A stretch of DNA of 7,430 bases from Synechococcaceae cyanobacterium RL_1_2 (GTDB lineage: Bacteria; Cyanobacteriota; Cyanobacteriia; Cyanobacteriales; JAAUPO01): assembly GCA_012033095.1 (NCBI GenBank), contig JAAUPO010000104.1:1-7430 (forward strand), read 5' to 3'. Position 1 is the first letter of the stretch; every line of letters begins with the position of its first letter. The notes under the pieces were generated by a model. It was not told the DNA's origin. It made no database searches and saw only the letters and a list, made by a program, of their open reading frames with translations. A program made the position numbers and the translations under genes. Positions 1 to 6,221 of the stretch are shown here, piece after piece.

Positions 1-32
1 TTAGACATTTTCTCCATTAAACCCAAGGCTAA

Positions 33-303
33 GAACGTGTTTGAAAAGTATCAAATGTTGTGGAGTCGCCCCCTAAATCCCCCCAATTTGGCGAACTTTA
101 TTACTTAAAATTTAGGTAATTTACCCCAGACTCAGGGAAAACGCATACTCCCCTTTTTTCGCAATAAGCAAAGTTAAACAAGCTTTTATTGAGAATAAAA
201 ATTTTAAAAAATTGCTGAAACTATTATTCTTTCGTTGTGTAAAAATTAGTATGCGTTTGCTCTAACCCCAGACTGGGGGGCAAGGGGGGCTTTTCAAACC
301 CAT
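33..303 (+). mobile_element. MITE-like element, copy A, split by another insertion
   Basis: This is a non-coding element whose second copy lies inverted at 2357-2484. Removing the inner insertion and one copy of its target duplication (142 bp) leaves 129 bp, against 128 bp for the other copy, and the two align closely along their length. The ends form an imperfect inverted repeat sharing GTTTGAAAAG (the left end reads GAACGTGTTTGAAAAG, and the right end reversed reads ATGGGTTTGAAAAG). The direct repeat GCTAA flanks it on both sides (28-32 and 304-308). Copy B is flanked by its own version, TCTAA, so the flanking base differs between copies but matches within each, as expected of a target-site duplication. 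There is no coding capacity, so it would depend on a transposase encoded elsewhere; I cannot assign that family. Confidence 0.8.
133..264. mobile_element. Second MITE-like element nested in copy A
   Basis: A 132-bp AT-rich insertion interrupts the element at 33-303. Its ends are 17-bp imperfect inverted repeats: the left end is CAGGGAAAACGCATACT (133-149), and the right end (248-264) reversed is TAGAGCAAACGCATACT, matching at 14 of 17 positions with 11 consecutive matches on the inner side. The 10-bp sequence ACCCCAGACT is present on both sides (123-132 and 265-274), while the uninterrupted copy at 2357-2484 has a single CCCCAGACT there. This shows directly that it inserted and duplicated 10 bp. 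It has no ORF and must have been moved in trans. The family is not recognised. Confidence 0.85.
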
Positions 304-324
304 GCTAAAATCCTTGCTCTCCTA

Positions 325-348
325 CTTCTGTATTACCTTCTGTATTAC
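325..348. repeat. 12-bp tandem duplication
   Basis: CTTCTGTATTAC occurs twice in direct succession (325-336 and 337-348) without a mismatch. It lies just beyond the right target duplication of the MITE-like element, in non-coding DNA. Two units are too few to call it a satellite. Confidence 0.75.
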
Positions 349-363
349 AAAATATTGAGACCC

Positions 364-392
364 TAGGGGGTGGGGTTTACTCCCATCCCCTA
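364..392. repeat. 11-bp G-rich hairpin in a gene-free stretch
   Basis: An inverted repeat pairs 364-374 with 382-392 (TAGGGGGTGGG against CCCATCCCCTA), with one G-T mismatch that can wobble and a 7-base loop. No T-run follows on either strand, so it is not a standard intrinsic terminator. The surrounding stretch from about 309 to 594 contains no ORF, RNA gene or other motif that I recognise; this hairpin and the nearby tandem repeat are all I can point to there. Confidence 0.55.
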
Positions 393-594
393 AACCATCA
401 GTACCCAATCACAATTCCTTGATCACCACTTGATGTCCTATCCCTATGGGGTTAGTCCCTTAGGAATAAAAATTTAATAACATCTAAAACTTAAATATCG
501 ATGGTTTACGCTCCCTGGAAGGATACCGTACAAATTTCTAAGTTATTTAATTCACGATCCTAAGTTCTATTTCATTTGATGTTCATTTAATTTT

Positions 595-629
595 CATTAA
601 AAAGCCCTTCTCCACGAACGGGAAGGGCT
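595..629 (-). terminator. Intrinsic terminator of the 681-1107 gene
   Basis: On the minus strand the transcript would fold AGCCCTTC (622-629) against GAAGGGCT (603-610), a perfect 8-bp stem around an 11-base loop. A run of T follows directly (A at 599-603 on the plus strand). It lies about 50 bases past the stop codon of the gene at 681-1107, which it would terminate. Confidence 0.8.
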
Positions 630-680
630 ATCAAACACAATGATTTGAGAAGTGAGATTACAACACAGCGATAATTAATT

Positions 681-1107
681 CTATTTTCCTAAATTTTTAG
701 CCATGTTACGGAACATATCCATGCTAGTAGCAGTTTTTCCACTTTAGAAGAACTAGGGCCAGGAATAGATTGCTCAGCCTCACTTGCTACTGCATCGAAG
801 CTAGTGGTCGGAGTTACAGCTCCAGTATTGACATCATCGTTGATGTAGAGCTTTTTACCAGGCTTAACGTTAGGCTGTACATCAGCATAGGATTTAGTCG
901 CAAAGGTCGGGTTGGTGCTGTTAATGGACTTGCGACCATTTTGAGCTAGCTCAAATTTATCTTCAGCGGAGATTTCCCGTACAGACTCTCCACCATCGGG
1001 GTTACTAGCACCTTTAGCAAAGGTTCTTTTGACCTTGATTTTTTGCGCATGTAGTTGATGTCGCCTAGGGTTTTAGCTTCATCGGGGGGGAGGAAGAAAT
1101 CAGCCAT
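681..1107 (-). CDS. Small cyanobacterial protein of unknown role, two apparent frameshifts
   Basis: No single frame spans this gene, but adding one base in each of two poly-A runs gives a continuous 142-residue protein. The runs on the plus strand are T at 1039-1044 (six, seven expected) and T at 734-738 (five, six expected). The protein begins MADFFLPPDEAKTLGDINYM, has a basic stretch around residues 21-32 (RKKIKVKR), a long middle rich in Ser, Thr, Asn, Pro and Asp that looks poorly ordered, and ends with the short amphipathic segment MDMFRNMAKNLGK. There is no signal peptide or membrane segment. AAGGA lies ten bases before the ATG, which supports the start, and a terminator follows at 595-629. 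Monocistronic. The composition resembles small linker or adaptor proteins of cyanobacteria; an ApcG-like phycobilisome linker is one idea, but I am recalling it only loosely and do not assert it. The frameshifts are more likely read errors than decay. Confidence 0.7.
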
Positions 1108-1337
1108 GGTTTATATATCCTTATGAGATCTATAATGTTTTACTTATTATATATTTAATATATTAATTAGAAATTCTACAAAAAACTTAAAACTTTACCA
1201 ATAAAAAAAGTATAGTTTACAATTCTTTGCTTTTTTGTATGACCAACAAAGATAAAAGCCCTAATGAAAGGGACTTGCTTCCTGGCCAAAATCAGCAATA
1301 TTCGCTACCATGCAAGGATTAATTAATATTTGTTGAT

Positions 1338-2309
1338 ATGGTTCCCATGATGGCAAGCGTAAGTTTAATTAAAGCTGATTCCTATGAAGTTCAGGCTTTA
1401 CGTCAGTCGATTGAAACGTTGTTAGCTCCATTAGGGGGCATTGGAGCCTTTGTCAAACCGGGCGATCGCGTCTTACTCAAGCCAAATTTATTAACCGGTA
1501 GCGTACCCACCAAAGAATGTGTCACCAGGCCGGAGCTGGTTTATTGCGTTGGCCAGATGGTTCAGGAAGTTGGTGGCCAACCCTTTATGGGGGATAGCCC
1601 GGCTTTTGGTTCTGCGAAAGGGGTAGCGAAAAATAACGGTTATTTGCCTTGGTTAGAAGAGCTAAATATTCCAGTAGTCGAGTTTAACGGCGATCGCTAT
1701 GGGGTGAATAATGACAATTTTGATAATTTACGCCTATCCAAAGAAGCCATGGCGGCGGATGTGGTGATTAACTTACCCAAAGTAAAATCCCACATGCAAC
1801 TCACCATGACCATGGCGGTTAAAAATTTATTTGGGTGTGTCCCCGGTAAAATGAAAGCTTGGTGGCACATGGAAGCGGGTAAAGACCCCGATCGCTTTGC
1901 CCAAATGCTCATTGCCACGGCCCAAGCCATTAACCCCCAATTAACGATAGTCGATGGCATCATTGGCCATGGTGGTAATGGGCCCAGCGCAGGGGAGCCC
2001 CATCCCTTGGGTTTACTTGCCGCCAGTAGGGATATTTTTGCCCTAGATCGGGCTTTAGTCGATATCGTCAAAGTGGATCCCATGGCCGTGCCCACCATCA
2101 AAGCCGCGATCGCCCTGGGTTTATGTTCTGACACCTCAGCTATTGATTTTCCGCTATTGACCCCATCCGACTTAACCGTTAATCATTGGCCTCTACCGAC
2201 AAAAATGATGCCCATTGATTTTGCCCTTCCTAGGGTTGTGAGATCCCTATTCAAGAGTCTTTACATCAAATTTATCAAAGAACCAATGAAAGCCTATACC
2301 GGTAGTTAA
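1338..2309 (+). CDS. DUF362 domain protein without ferredoxin domain
   Basis: This 323-residue protein has the hallmarks of the DUF362 family: LLKPNLL (46-52), GDSPAFGS (85-92), NLPKVKSH (145-152), KNLFGCVPG (162-170) and DGIIGHGGNGP (206-216). Many DUF362 proteins carry a C-terminal bacterial ferredoxin module with two CxxCxxC clusters; this one has only four scattered cysteines (61, 70, 167, 263) and no such module, so it should not hold a 4Fe-4S centre by itself. The biochemical role of the family is not established. No signal peptide is visible; the C-terminus (about 293-316) is basic and hydrophobic. The start is uncertain: ATG at 1338, 1347 and 1350 are all possible and none has a well-placed Shine-Dalgarno site. 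MASVSLIKA from 1350 resembles a natural N-terminus. It stands alone and runs convergently towards the cysteine hydrolase. Confidence 0.88.
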   Translation: MVPMMASVSLIKADSYEVQALRQSIETLLAPLGGIGAFVKPGDRVLLKPNLLTGSVPTKECVTRPELVYCVGQMVQEVGGQPFMGDSPAFGSAKGVAKNNGYLPWLEELNIPVVEFNGDRYGVNNDNFDNLRLSKEAMAADVVINLPKVKSHMQLTMTMAVKNLFGCVPGKMKAWWHMEAGKDPDRFAQMLIATAQAINPQLTIVDGIIGHGGNGPSAGEPHPLGLLAASRDIFALDRALVDIVKVDPMAVPTIKAAIALGLCSDTSAIDFPLLTPSDLTVNHWPLPTKMMPIDFALPRVVRSLFKSLYIKFIKEPMKAYTGS

Positions 2310-2356
2310 ATGTAGCGGGTTTCACCATTGTTGATAACAAGCCAATGGGACTTAGA

Positions 2357-2484
2357 ATGGGTTTGAAAAGCCCCCCTTGCGCCCCAGTCTGGGGAAAATT
2401 ACCTAAATTTTAAGCAATAAAGTTCGCCAATTTGGGGGATTTAGGGGGCGACTCCACAACATTTGATACTGTTCAAACATGTTC
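2357..2484 (-). mobile_element. MITE-like element, copy B, intact
   Basis: This 128-bp non-coding element is the uninterrupted copy of the element at 33-303, in opposite orientation. Its ends show the same inverted sequence (ATGGGTTTGAAAAG at the left; the right end reversed reads GAACATGTTTGAACAG). It is flanked by TTAGA on both sides (2352-2356 and 2485-2489), and the match extends to CTTAGAAT if element bases are counted. It fills most of the gap between two convergent genes, and its internal GC-rich inverted repeat CCCCAGTCTGGGG (2382-2394) could help end transcription from either side. No transposase is present. Confidence 0.8.
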
Positions 2485-2504
2485 TTAGAATCCTTGTCCC
2501 CTTT

Positions 2505-3560
2505 TCAGAAGTTTAAGCCAGGAAAATCCTGTAAAGGTAAATCGGATTTCACGATATGCATGCCTGCTTGGGTAAAGCGATCGAAGGCTTGATCTGCTTG
2601 GGCAGTGAAGTCAATCACTCCGGGTACCACGACGGGGGAAGTGCAATCTTCGAGTAAATAAACTTTTTGGGCGAGGGCGGGATCAATGGTTAAAATCTCG
2701 GTGAGGAGATCGTCGATCGTCCAGGCCACACAATGGCTTTTGGCTTGACCAGCAATAATGACGGCATCAAAATTCAGTAATTTTTGTAAAAAGCGGGTAT
2801 TTTTTTGGGCGATAGGTCGGCCGCTACCGTCTTCTAATACTTCGGGTCTGAGAACGGAATAATTTTCGGTGAGGGGGTTACCACCTTTAATTTCAAAGTT
2901 GGTTTGGCTATGGCGGACAACGTTATGGAAGAAAAATGCTTCTTCGACGGACGACACCAGGGCGTGGCCGATGCCCCCTAACATGGCGTGATAGGGCCAA
3001 ACGGTGAGGGGATATTTCCCTGCTTGGGTTAACTTTTCTACGTAGTGGTAGGCGTGTTTTTGTAAACCCAGGTAATTTCCTTTGGCCACACTGTGGGCGA
3101 TCGCGGGATTAACTTGCCAAATTCCCTTTTGGACATCATCAAGGGTAATCATGGTGGCGGCGGGTATCGGATGTTCCCCCTGATCATTAACCCAAAATAA
3201 AGGGTGAAAAATTTGCATGGTGGTGTGGGTATCCATGGTGGGGGCAATTTCGGTAATTAATCCCAAATTTTGATAGACAAATTCACAGAGGCGAATATTG
3301 TCATCGATCGCGCCTCGCCCAGAACTCCCCCCCACAAATAATTCAAAATCTGGCTGACAAAAGGTATTTTGCACATCGATCGCCATTAAACAGACCTTCA
3401 CGCGATCGGTGACAGCCGGTTTAATTTGCCATTTTTTTGCCCATGCTTCGGCTTCCTGGGCGCGATCGAGGTAGGGTACTCGCCAAACTTTACTTACCAG
3501 ATCGGGATCAAAAAAACTGGGTAACGGTAACAAATTAGTGGAATTGTTGATAGTAACCAT
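2505..3560 (-). CDS. Isochorismatase-superfamily cysteine hydrolase (nicotinamidase-like)
   Basis: The 351-residue protein has the core of the isochorismatase/nicotinamidase superfamily: the catalytic Asp in AIDVQNTF (D62), a possible metal-binding cluster MDTHTTMQIFHP (D110, H112, H119), and the nucleophilic Cys in AGQAKSHCVAWTIDDL (C277), preceded by a small-residue turn as in nicotinamidases. It is longer than the roughly 200 residues of typical PncA, with about 50 extra N-terminal residues and a long insert between the metal cluster and the cysteine. The substrate is therefore open: nicotinamide, another amide, or an isochorismate-like ether. It is soluble and cytoplasmic. The ATG at 3560 lies just below a consensus promoter with a palindromic operator (3594-3622). 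That single-gene regulation, if the repressor is an NAD-linked one, would fit nicotinamide salvage; this is inference. Confidence 0.85.
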   Translation of the reverse strand: MVTINNSTNLLPLPSFFDPDLVSKVWRVPYLDRAQEAEAWAKKWQIKPAVTDRVKVCLMAIDVQNTFCQPDFELFVGGSSGRGAIDDNIRLCEFVYQNLGLITEIAPTMDTHTTMQIFHPLFWVNDQGEHPIPAATMITLDDVQKGIWQVNPAIAHSVAKGNYLGLQKHAYHYVEKLTQAGKYPLTVWPYHAMLGGIGHALVSSVEEAFFFHNVVRHSQTNFEIKGGNPLTENYSVLRPEVLEDGSGRPIAQKNTRFLQKLLNFDAVIIAGQAKSHCVAWTIDDLLTEILTIDPALAQKVYLLEDCTSPVVVPGVIDFTAQADQAFDRFTQAGMHIVKSDLPLQDFPGLNF

Positions 3561-3575
3561 GGGAAAAGGCTTAAT

Positions 3576-3588
3576 GTGTTTTTTACAC
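3576..3588. promoter_or_regulatory. Short second GTGT/ACAC inverted repeat near the transcription start
   Basis: GTGT-TTTTT-ACAC at 3576-3588 repeats the core half-sites of the larger palindrome at 3597-3617. It sits where transcription from the minus-strand promoter should begin (about 3587) and could be an accessory binding site for the same regulator. The arms are only 4 bp, so it may be coincidental. Confidence 0.35.
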
Positions 3589-3593
3589 CTTTA

Positions 3594-3622
3594 ATTATAG
3601 TGTTTTAATTACACTATGTCAA
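3594..3622 (-). promoter_or_regulatory. Consensus sigma-70-type promoter of the cysteine hydrolase
   Basis: Reading the minus strand, TTGACA (3617-3622) is separated by exactly 17 bases from TATAAT (3594-3599), a perfect match to both consensus hexamers. Transcription would start near 3587 and leave a short leader of about 27 bases before the ATG at 3560. It is the strongest promoter-like sequence in the window. Confidence 0.85.
3597..3617. promoter_or_regulatory. 21-bp palindromic operator inside the promoter
   Basis: The perfect 7-bp arms ATAGTGT (3597-3603) and ACACTAT (3611-3617) surround a 7-base AT-only spacer. The site fills the space between the -35 and -10 hexamers and overlaps both by one to three bases, so a bound dimer would block RNA polymerase. 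The size and spacing suit a dimeric repressor contacting two adjacent major grooves. Because the target is nicotinamidase-like, an NrtR-type NAD regulator is one candidate, but no regulator gene is in the window and I cannot confirm the motif. Confidence 0.7.
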
Positions 3623-3880
3623 GGAGCAGGAAAAAACATCGCGATCGTCGATAAAGCATAGTCTTTTGAAATAATTATGGGAAATAAACAGAGCTGAAAT
3701 CAGCCTATGGCAAGGGATAAAATCCCACACTAAAGCTAATTAACTATATTTGTAGGTATAGCCAATTTGATCGCAACAGATTAATCACGGTAAAAACCGA
3801 ACTACGTAAGCTTGTTACCCCTTAAAACTGTCCTGATATTTATGGCTATAATAACTAGCTATAACTATGTAACCAGGGTG

Positions 3881-4475
3881 CTAGGAATTAATGGCTGCCG
3901 CAGGATGACCTTGAATAACATCATCAATTAACCCATATTCCTTCGCTTCTTCAGCGGACATAAAGAAGTCCCGCTCTGTATCTTCTTCAATTTTATCCAA
4001 GGGCTGGCTAGTATGGTTAGCAAGATGAAGATTTAGTTGTTTTTCAAATACAGAATTTCTTTAGCTTGAATTTCAATATCCGTTGCCTGGCCTTGGGCCC
4101 CCCTAGGGGTTGGTGAATCATAATACGGGAGTTAGGTAAGCTAAAACGTTTACCCTTTGCCCCTGCACTTAATAAAAATGCCCCCATACTAGCTGCCAAA
4201 CCAATGCAGATGGTGGACACATCCGGCTTGATTTGATTCATGGTGTCAAACATCCCTAAACCCGCTGACACTGAGCCCCCAGGGGAATTGATATAGAGAT
4301 AAATGTCTTTGTCTGGATCTTCAGCTTCTAAGTAAAGTAATTGGGCTACAACTAAGTTAGCCAGTTCGTCCGTAACCTGTTGACCGAGGAACACAATCCG
4401 TTCCCTTAAGAGTCGGGAGTAAATATCGAAGGCGCGATCGCCTTTACCAGAACTTTCAATAACTGTAGGTATCAT
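3881..4475 (-). CDS. clpP: ATP-dependent Clp protease proteolytic subunit, two apparent frameshifts
   Basis: ClpP is the serine protease core that degrades unfolded proteins delivered by Clp ATPases in the cytoplasm. The first frame runs from [10 protein letters not shown] to HQPLGG and then leaves frame. Adding one base in the C-run at 4098-4103 restores [18 protein letters not shown], and one in the T-run at 4040-4044 restores [16 protein letters not shown] and the remainder to the TAG at 3881-3883. The repaired protein has 198 residues, the normal length, with the full catalytic triad: Ser96 in GLAASMGAF, His121 in MIHQPLGG and Asp170 in [19 protein letters not shown] (61-72) is the usual oxyanion and substrate-binding segment. 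Cyanobacteria carry several ClpP paralogs and I cannot say which this is. It appears monocistronic, with no clpX next to it and no clear Shine-Dalgarno site. Confidence 0.93.
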
Positions 4476-4783
4476 GCAGGGAACTTAAGATTGTATTTTT
4501 TTAGTTAAGATAACAAATTCTAAAAATTTTATTAACGTTACCTAAGTAATAAATAAAATTTTAAAATCTACTAATTGCTTGGTAACTGACGTAATAAATC
4601 GAGTGAAACTGAGGAGCCAGCATTGCTAATGCTAGAACACTGGGAGGGGATGAAAACCCTCAACTCATAGTTATAGAACGAACAATTTCAACAGTTTAAG
4701 CTTATTTAAACTCATCCAAAAGATTCAAAAAAATAATTAAAATGATTTAATGATTTAAATTATTTTTGAATATTTTTGAACTT
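4476..4783. other. AT-rich intergenic stretch without a recognisable gene
   Basis: No coding region, RNA gene or clear terminator is visible between the clpP start and the end of the acidic-protein gene. The stretch should contain the clpP promoter on the minus strand, but I find no convincing -35/-10 pair. Two short features stand out: a 6-bp hairpin AGCATT-GCT-AATGCT at 4618-4632, and near-tandem AT-rich units at about 4740-4782 (ATGATTTA twice, then TATTTTTGAA twice). Confidence 0.5.
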
Positions 4784-5098
4784 TTAGTCCTGATTACTAG
4801 AGTCCTTGGATTTAGGTTCAATCTGTTCCGTTTCAGGACAATCATCAGAGATGTTTAATTCTCCCCCAAGACGAGAAACAGAGGCAATTTTCTGGTTAAT
4901 GGCGCCAATACTTTCTAGGCGTACCATTTCTTCCCAGGAGCTCACTTCATCTTCATCATCGGTTTCATAGCGGATCGTAACAATGTCCCCTTCCAAAGAA
5001 ACAATGGTGGCACCGTCAATCCAACGTTGTTGATCTCGTAAGAAAACGCATACTTCCCGACCATCTGAACAAAGCTGATAAATCTTACGGTGTAGCAT
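4784..5098 (-). CDS. Small acidic conserved cyanobacterial protein (DUF6679-like)
   Basis: A 104-residue soluble protein. An upstream in-frame ATG at 5143 would add 15 residues, but the ATG at 5098 has GAGGAG six bases before it, and MLHRKIYQL looks like the natural N-terminus, so I prefer the shorter form. Residues 1-65 look folded and beta-rich (KIYQLCSDGREVCVFLRDQQRWIDGA, then EGDIVTIRYE), with an acidic turn TDDEDE (46-51) followed by SSWEEMVRLESIGAI. The last 25 residues are polar and acidic and probably disordered. I recall similar short proteins annotated in cyanobacteria as the DUF6679 family, of unknown function. No catalytic motif is visible. It follows the small ORF at 5148-5291 on the same strand, and lies beyond the terminator at 5184-5213, so it probably has its own promoter between about 5150 and 5185. 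Confidence 0.8.
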   Translation of the reverse strand: MLHRKIYQLCSDGREVCVFLRDQQRWIDGATIVSLEGDIVTIRYETDDEDEVSSWEEMVRLESIGAINQKIASVSRLGGELNISDDCPETEQIEPKSKDSSNQD

Positions 5099-5147
5099 AG
5101 GTTTCTCCTCTCTAATATGAAACCCTAGGAAAGGGCTTGCCATCTTA

Positions 5148-5291
5148 CTATATTAATACATTCTTACGAAAAGCATCGGTACATAAAAAACAGACCCCAT
5201 GGTTAGGATCTGTTGTGGGGTGACGATCGCGATCGCGCAAGGCCCCCATCTGTAACGGGAAACCATGGGGAAAGGGTGAGTGTATCTTCAT
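5148..5291 (-). CDS. Possible 47-residue small protein
   Basis: An open frame of 47 codons starts at ATG 5291 and stops at TAG 5148-5150, 49 bases before the start of the acidic protein. AAGGAG (5305-5310) precedes it, but 13 bases away, which is long. The product, beginning MKIHSPFPHGFPLQMGALRD, is rich in His, Pro, Arg and Asp and includes NHGVCFLC (30-37), a CxxC pair that might bind a metal. Against it: the frame contains a terminator-like hairpin with a T-run (5184-5213), a HIP1 octamer and a 10-bp inverted repeat, all typical of non-coding DNA. I do not recognise a family. Confidence 0.27.
   Translation of the reverse strand: MKIHSPFPHGFPLQMGALRDRDRHPTTDPNHGVCFLCTDAFRKNVLI
5184..5213 (-). 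terminator. Probable terminator of the rpsP-khpA transcript
   Basis: On the minus strand ACAGATCC (5206-5213) pairs with GGGTCTGT (5190-5197), with one internal mismatch and an 8-base loop, and is followed by six T (5185-5190 on the plus strand). It lies about 230 bases after the khpA stop, with no better candidate closer. If it works, it separates that operon from the acidic-protein gene. Confidence 0.55.
5195..5270. repeat. Inverted repeat with competing pairings around a HIP1 cluster
   Basis: CCCCATGGTT (5195-5204) is the exact reverse complement of AACCATGGGG (5261-5270). The left arm can also pair locally: ACCCCA (5194-5199) with TGGGGT (5216-5221), or as part of the terminator stem at 5190-5213. 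Between the arms lies an overlapping GATCGCGATCGC tract that includes HIP1 at 5229-5236. Mutually exclusive folds of this kind suggest a structured leader or 3' end, but the function is unknown. Confidence 0.55.
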
Positions 5292-5444
5292 TTCACACTT
5301 TTATCTCCTTGGCCTTTAGTGTAATTATCCCGATCGCATCAAAAATCAAAATTTTCAGATTACAAACAATATCTTGTTAAATGTAATTTTTAAAATTCAA
5401 TAAATTCAATATTTTGATTTTGTTTGTTGAACTAAAAATTACGA

Positions 5445-5879
5445 TCATTCGCTTTGAAGCTTGGGTTTGATGGTCGGTTTGGGGGGAGTAACAGCGGAAC
5501 TACGGGAACGCTTACGACGACGACTGGGTACTCCTTTCTCCGGGCTAGTACTAGGAGCACTGGTTTCTGATTTGGCGTTTAAGCTATATCCAAAGATATC
5601 TAGGCAAACATTAGTACCGTCTATCTTCCCAGTGGTTTCTAATACATGGCGCACGGCTTGGATCGATTTTTCCATGGAACCATGGAGATTTTCTTGATCC
5701 TGTTCACCAAAAGCCAACCTAATCCAGAGTTTGTTTTGGCTAGGAATACTTTCGCAATCAATGGCAATTTTTTCTGGAACTTCTACAAAGGGCTCCAGTA
5801 AAAATTTGGCTAAGTTTAAATATTTTTGGTAAATGGGTTCAAGGGCTTTGACTTGACTGGATTGCTGAGAACTAGGCAT
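5445..5879 (-). CDS. khpA: KH-domain RNA-binding protein, KhpA-like, with basic tail
   Basis: In cyanobacteria and many other bacteria a small single-KH protein follows rpsP and binds RNA, often with a KhpB partner. This 144-residue product sits in that position, and its start overlaps the rpsP end by eight bases (ATGCCTAG), indicating translational coupling. Residues about 15-100 match the KhpA fold: [19 protein letters not shown] at the front, then the helix [17 protein letters not shown] and [11 protein letters not shown]. The usual GxxG loop (as in GKxGR) is here replaced by NLHGSMEKS (64-72), so RNA contacts may differ. The last 44 residues form a disordered, Ser/Pro-rich, strongly basic tail (SRRRKRSRS, 119-127) that is longer than in plain KhpA and could bind RNA on its own. 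The symbol rests on context as well as sequence. Confidence 0.78.
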   Translation of the reverse strand: MPSSQQSSQVKALEPIYQKYLNLAKFLLEPFVEVPEKIAIDCESIPSQNKLWIRLAFGEQDQENLHGSMEKSIQAVRHVLETTGKIDGTNVCLDIFGYSLNAKSETSAPSTSPEKGVPSRRRKRSRSSAVTPPKPTIKPKLQSE

Positions 5880-6120
5880 TTAACTGTTCAAACACTTGGG
5901 CTTTTTTCAGAATACTTCTTACGGTCTCAGAGGGTTGGGCTCCTTGCTTAAGTCTAGTTACGATCGCCGGCACATTAAGTCTAGTTTCGTCGGTTCTGGG
6001 GTTATAAAAGCCTAATTCTTCTAGAGGACGACCATCTCTACGGGTAGAACTCTCGACGGCGATAATACGATAGCTAACTTCTCTTTTTTTACCAAATCTC
6101 TTTAGACGTAGTTTAACCAT
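5872..6120 (-). CDS. rpsP: 30S ribosomal protein S16
   Basis: An 82-residue protein with the full S16 pattern: [20 protein letters not shown] at the N-terminus, then [20 protein letters not shown] and the C-terminal [16 protein letters not shown]16 binds 16S rRNA and is needed for assembly of the small subunit. The length is normal for cyanobacteria and there is no frameshift. It is the first gene of a two-gene unit with khpA, whose start overlaps its stop. A weak promoter candidate lies at 6157-6186. Confidence 0.97.
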   Translation of the reverse strand: MVKLRLKRFGKKREVSYRIIAVESSTRRDGRPLEELGFYNPRTDETRLNVPAIVTRLKQGAQPSETVRSILKKAQVFEQLNA

Positions 6121-6156
6121 GGAATTTTTCGGTTGATTTTATGGGTATCTTAAAAT

Positions 6157-6186
6157 TATCTAGAATGGGCAGTACTAATTGCACAA
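6157..6186 (-). promoter_or_regulatory. Candidate promoter of rpsP-khpA
   Basis: On the minus strand TTGTGC (6181-6186) and TAGATA (6157-6162) are 18 bases apart, about 37 bases before the rpsP ATG. Both deviate from consensus, and other AT-rich matches exist nearby, so this is only a suggestion. The region is shared with the divergent JAMM gene starting at 6222. Confidence 0.3.
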
Positions 6187-6221
6187 GTTATTAATAATAT
6201 CCCAATAGCTTTATTTAGTCT

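Noticed and set aside
1227..1256. Promoter for the DUF362 gene (TTGCTT, 18 bases, GATAAA)
   Set aside because: Both boxes are weak and the surrounding DNA is so AT-rich that similar matches are frequent.
1697..2134. Open frame of 145 codons on the minus strand
   Set aside because: It lies wholly inside the DUF362 gene on the other strand, whose family motifs are clear; the product has no recognisable motif.
33..2484. Composite transposon carrying the DUF362 gene
   Set aside because: The two flanking copies each have their own different target duplication and no transposase is present, so there is no sign that the block moved as a unit.
4040..4103. Programmed frameshifting in clpP
   Set aside because: Two shifts in one short gene, with parallel losses in two other genes, fit read errors better; clpP is not known to need frameshifting.
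4629..4670. 13-codon ORF (MLEHWEGMKTLNS) on the plus strand
   Set aside because: Too short, with no Shine-Dalgarno site or conserved feature; expected by chance.
5461..5697. Open frame of 78 codons on the plus strand
   Set aside because: It is antisense to the basic tail and KH part of khpA; the run of Arg in its product mirrors khpA codons.
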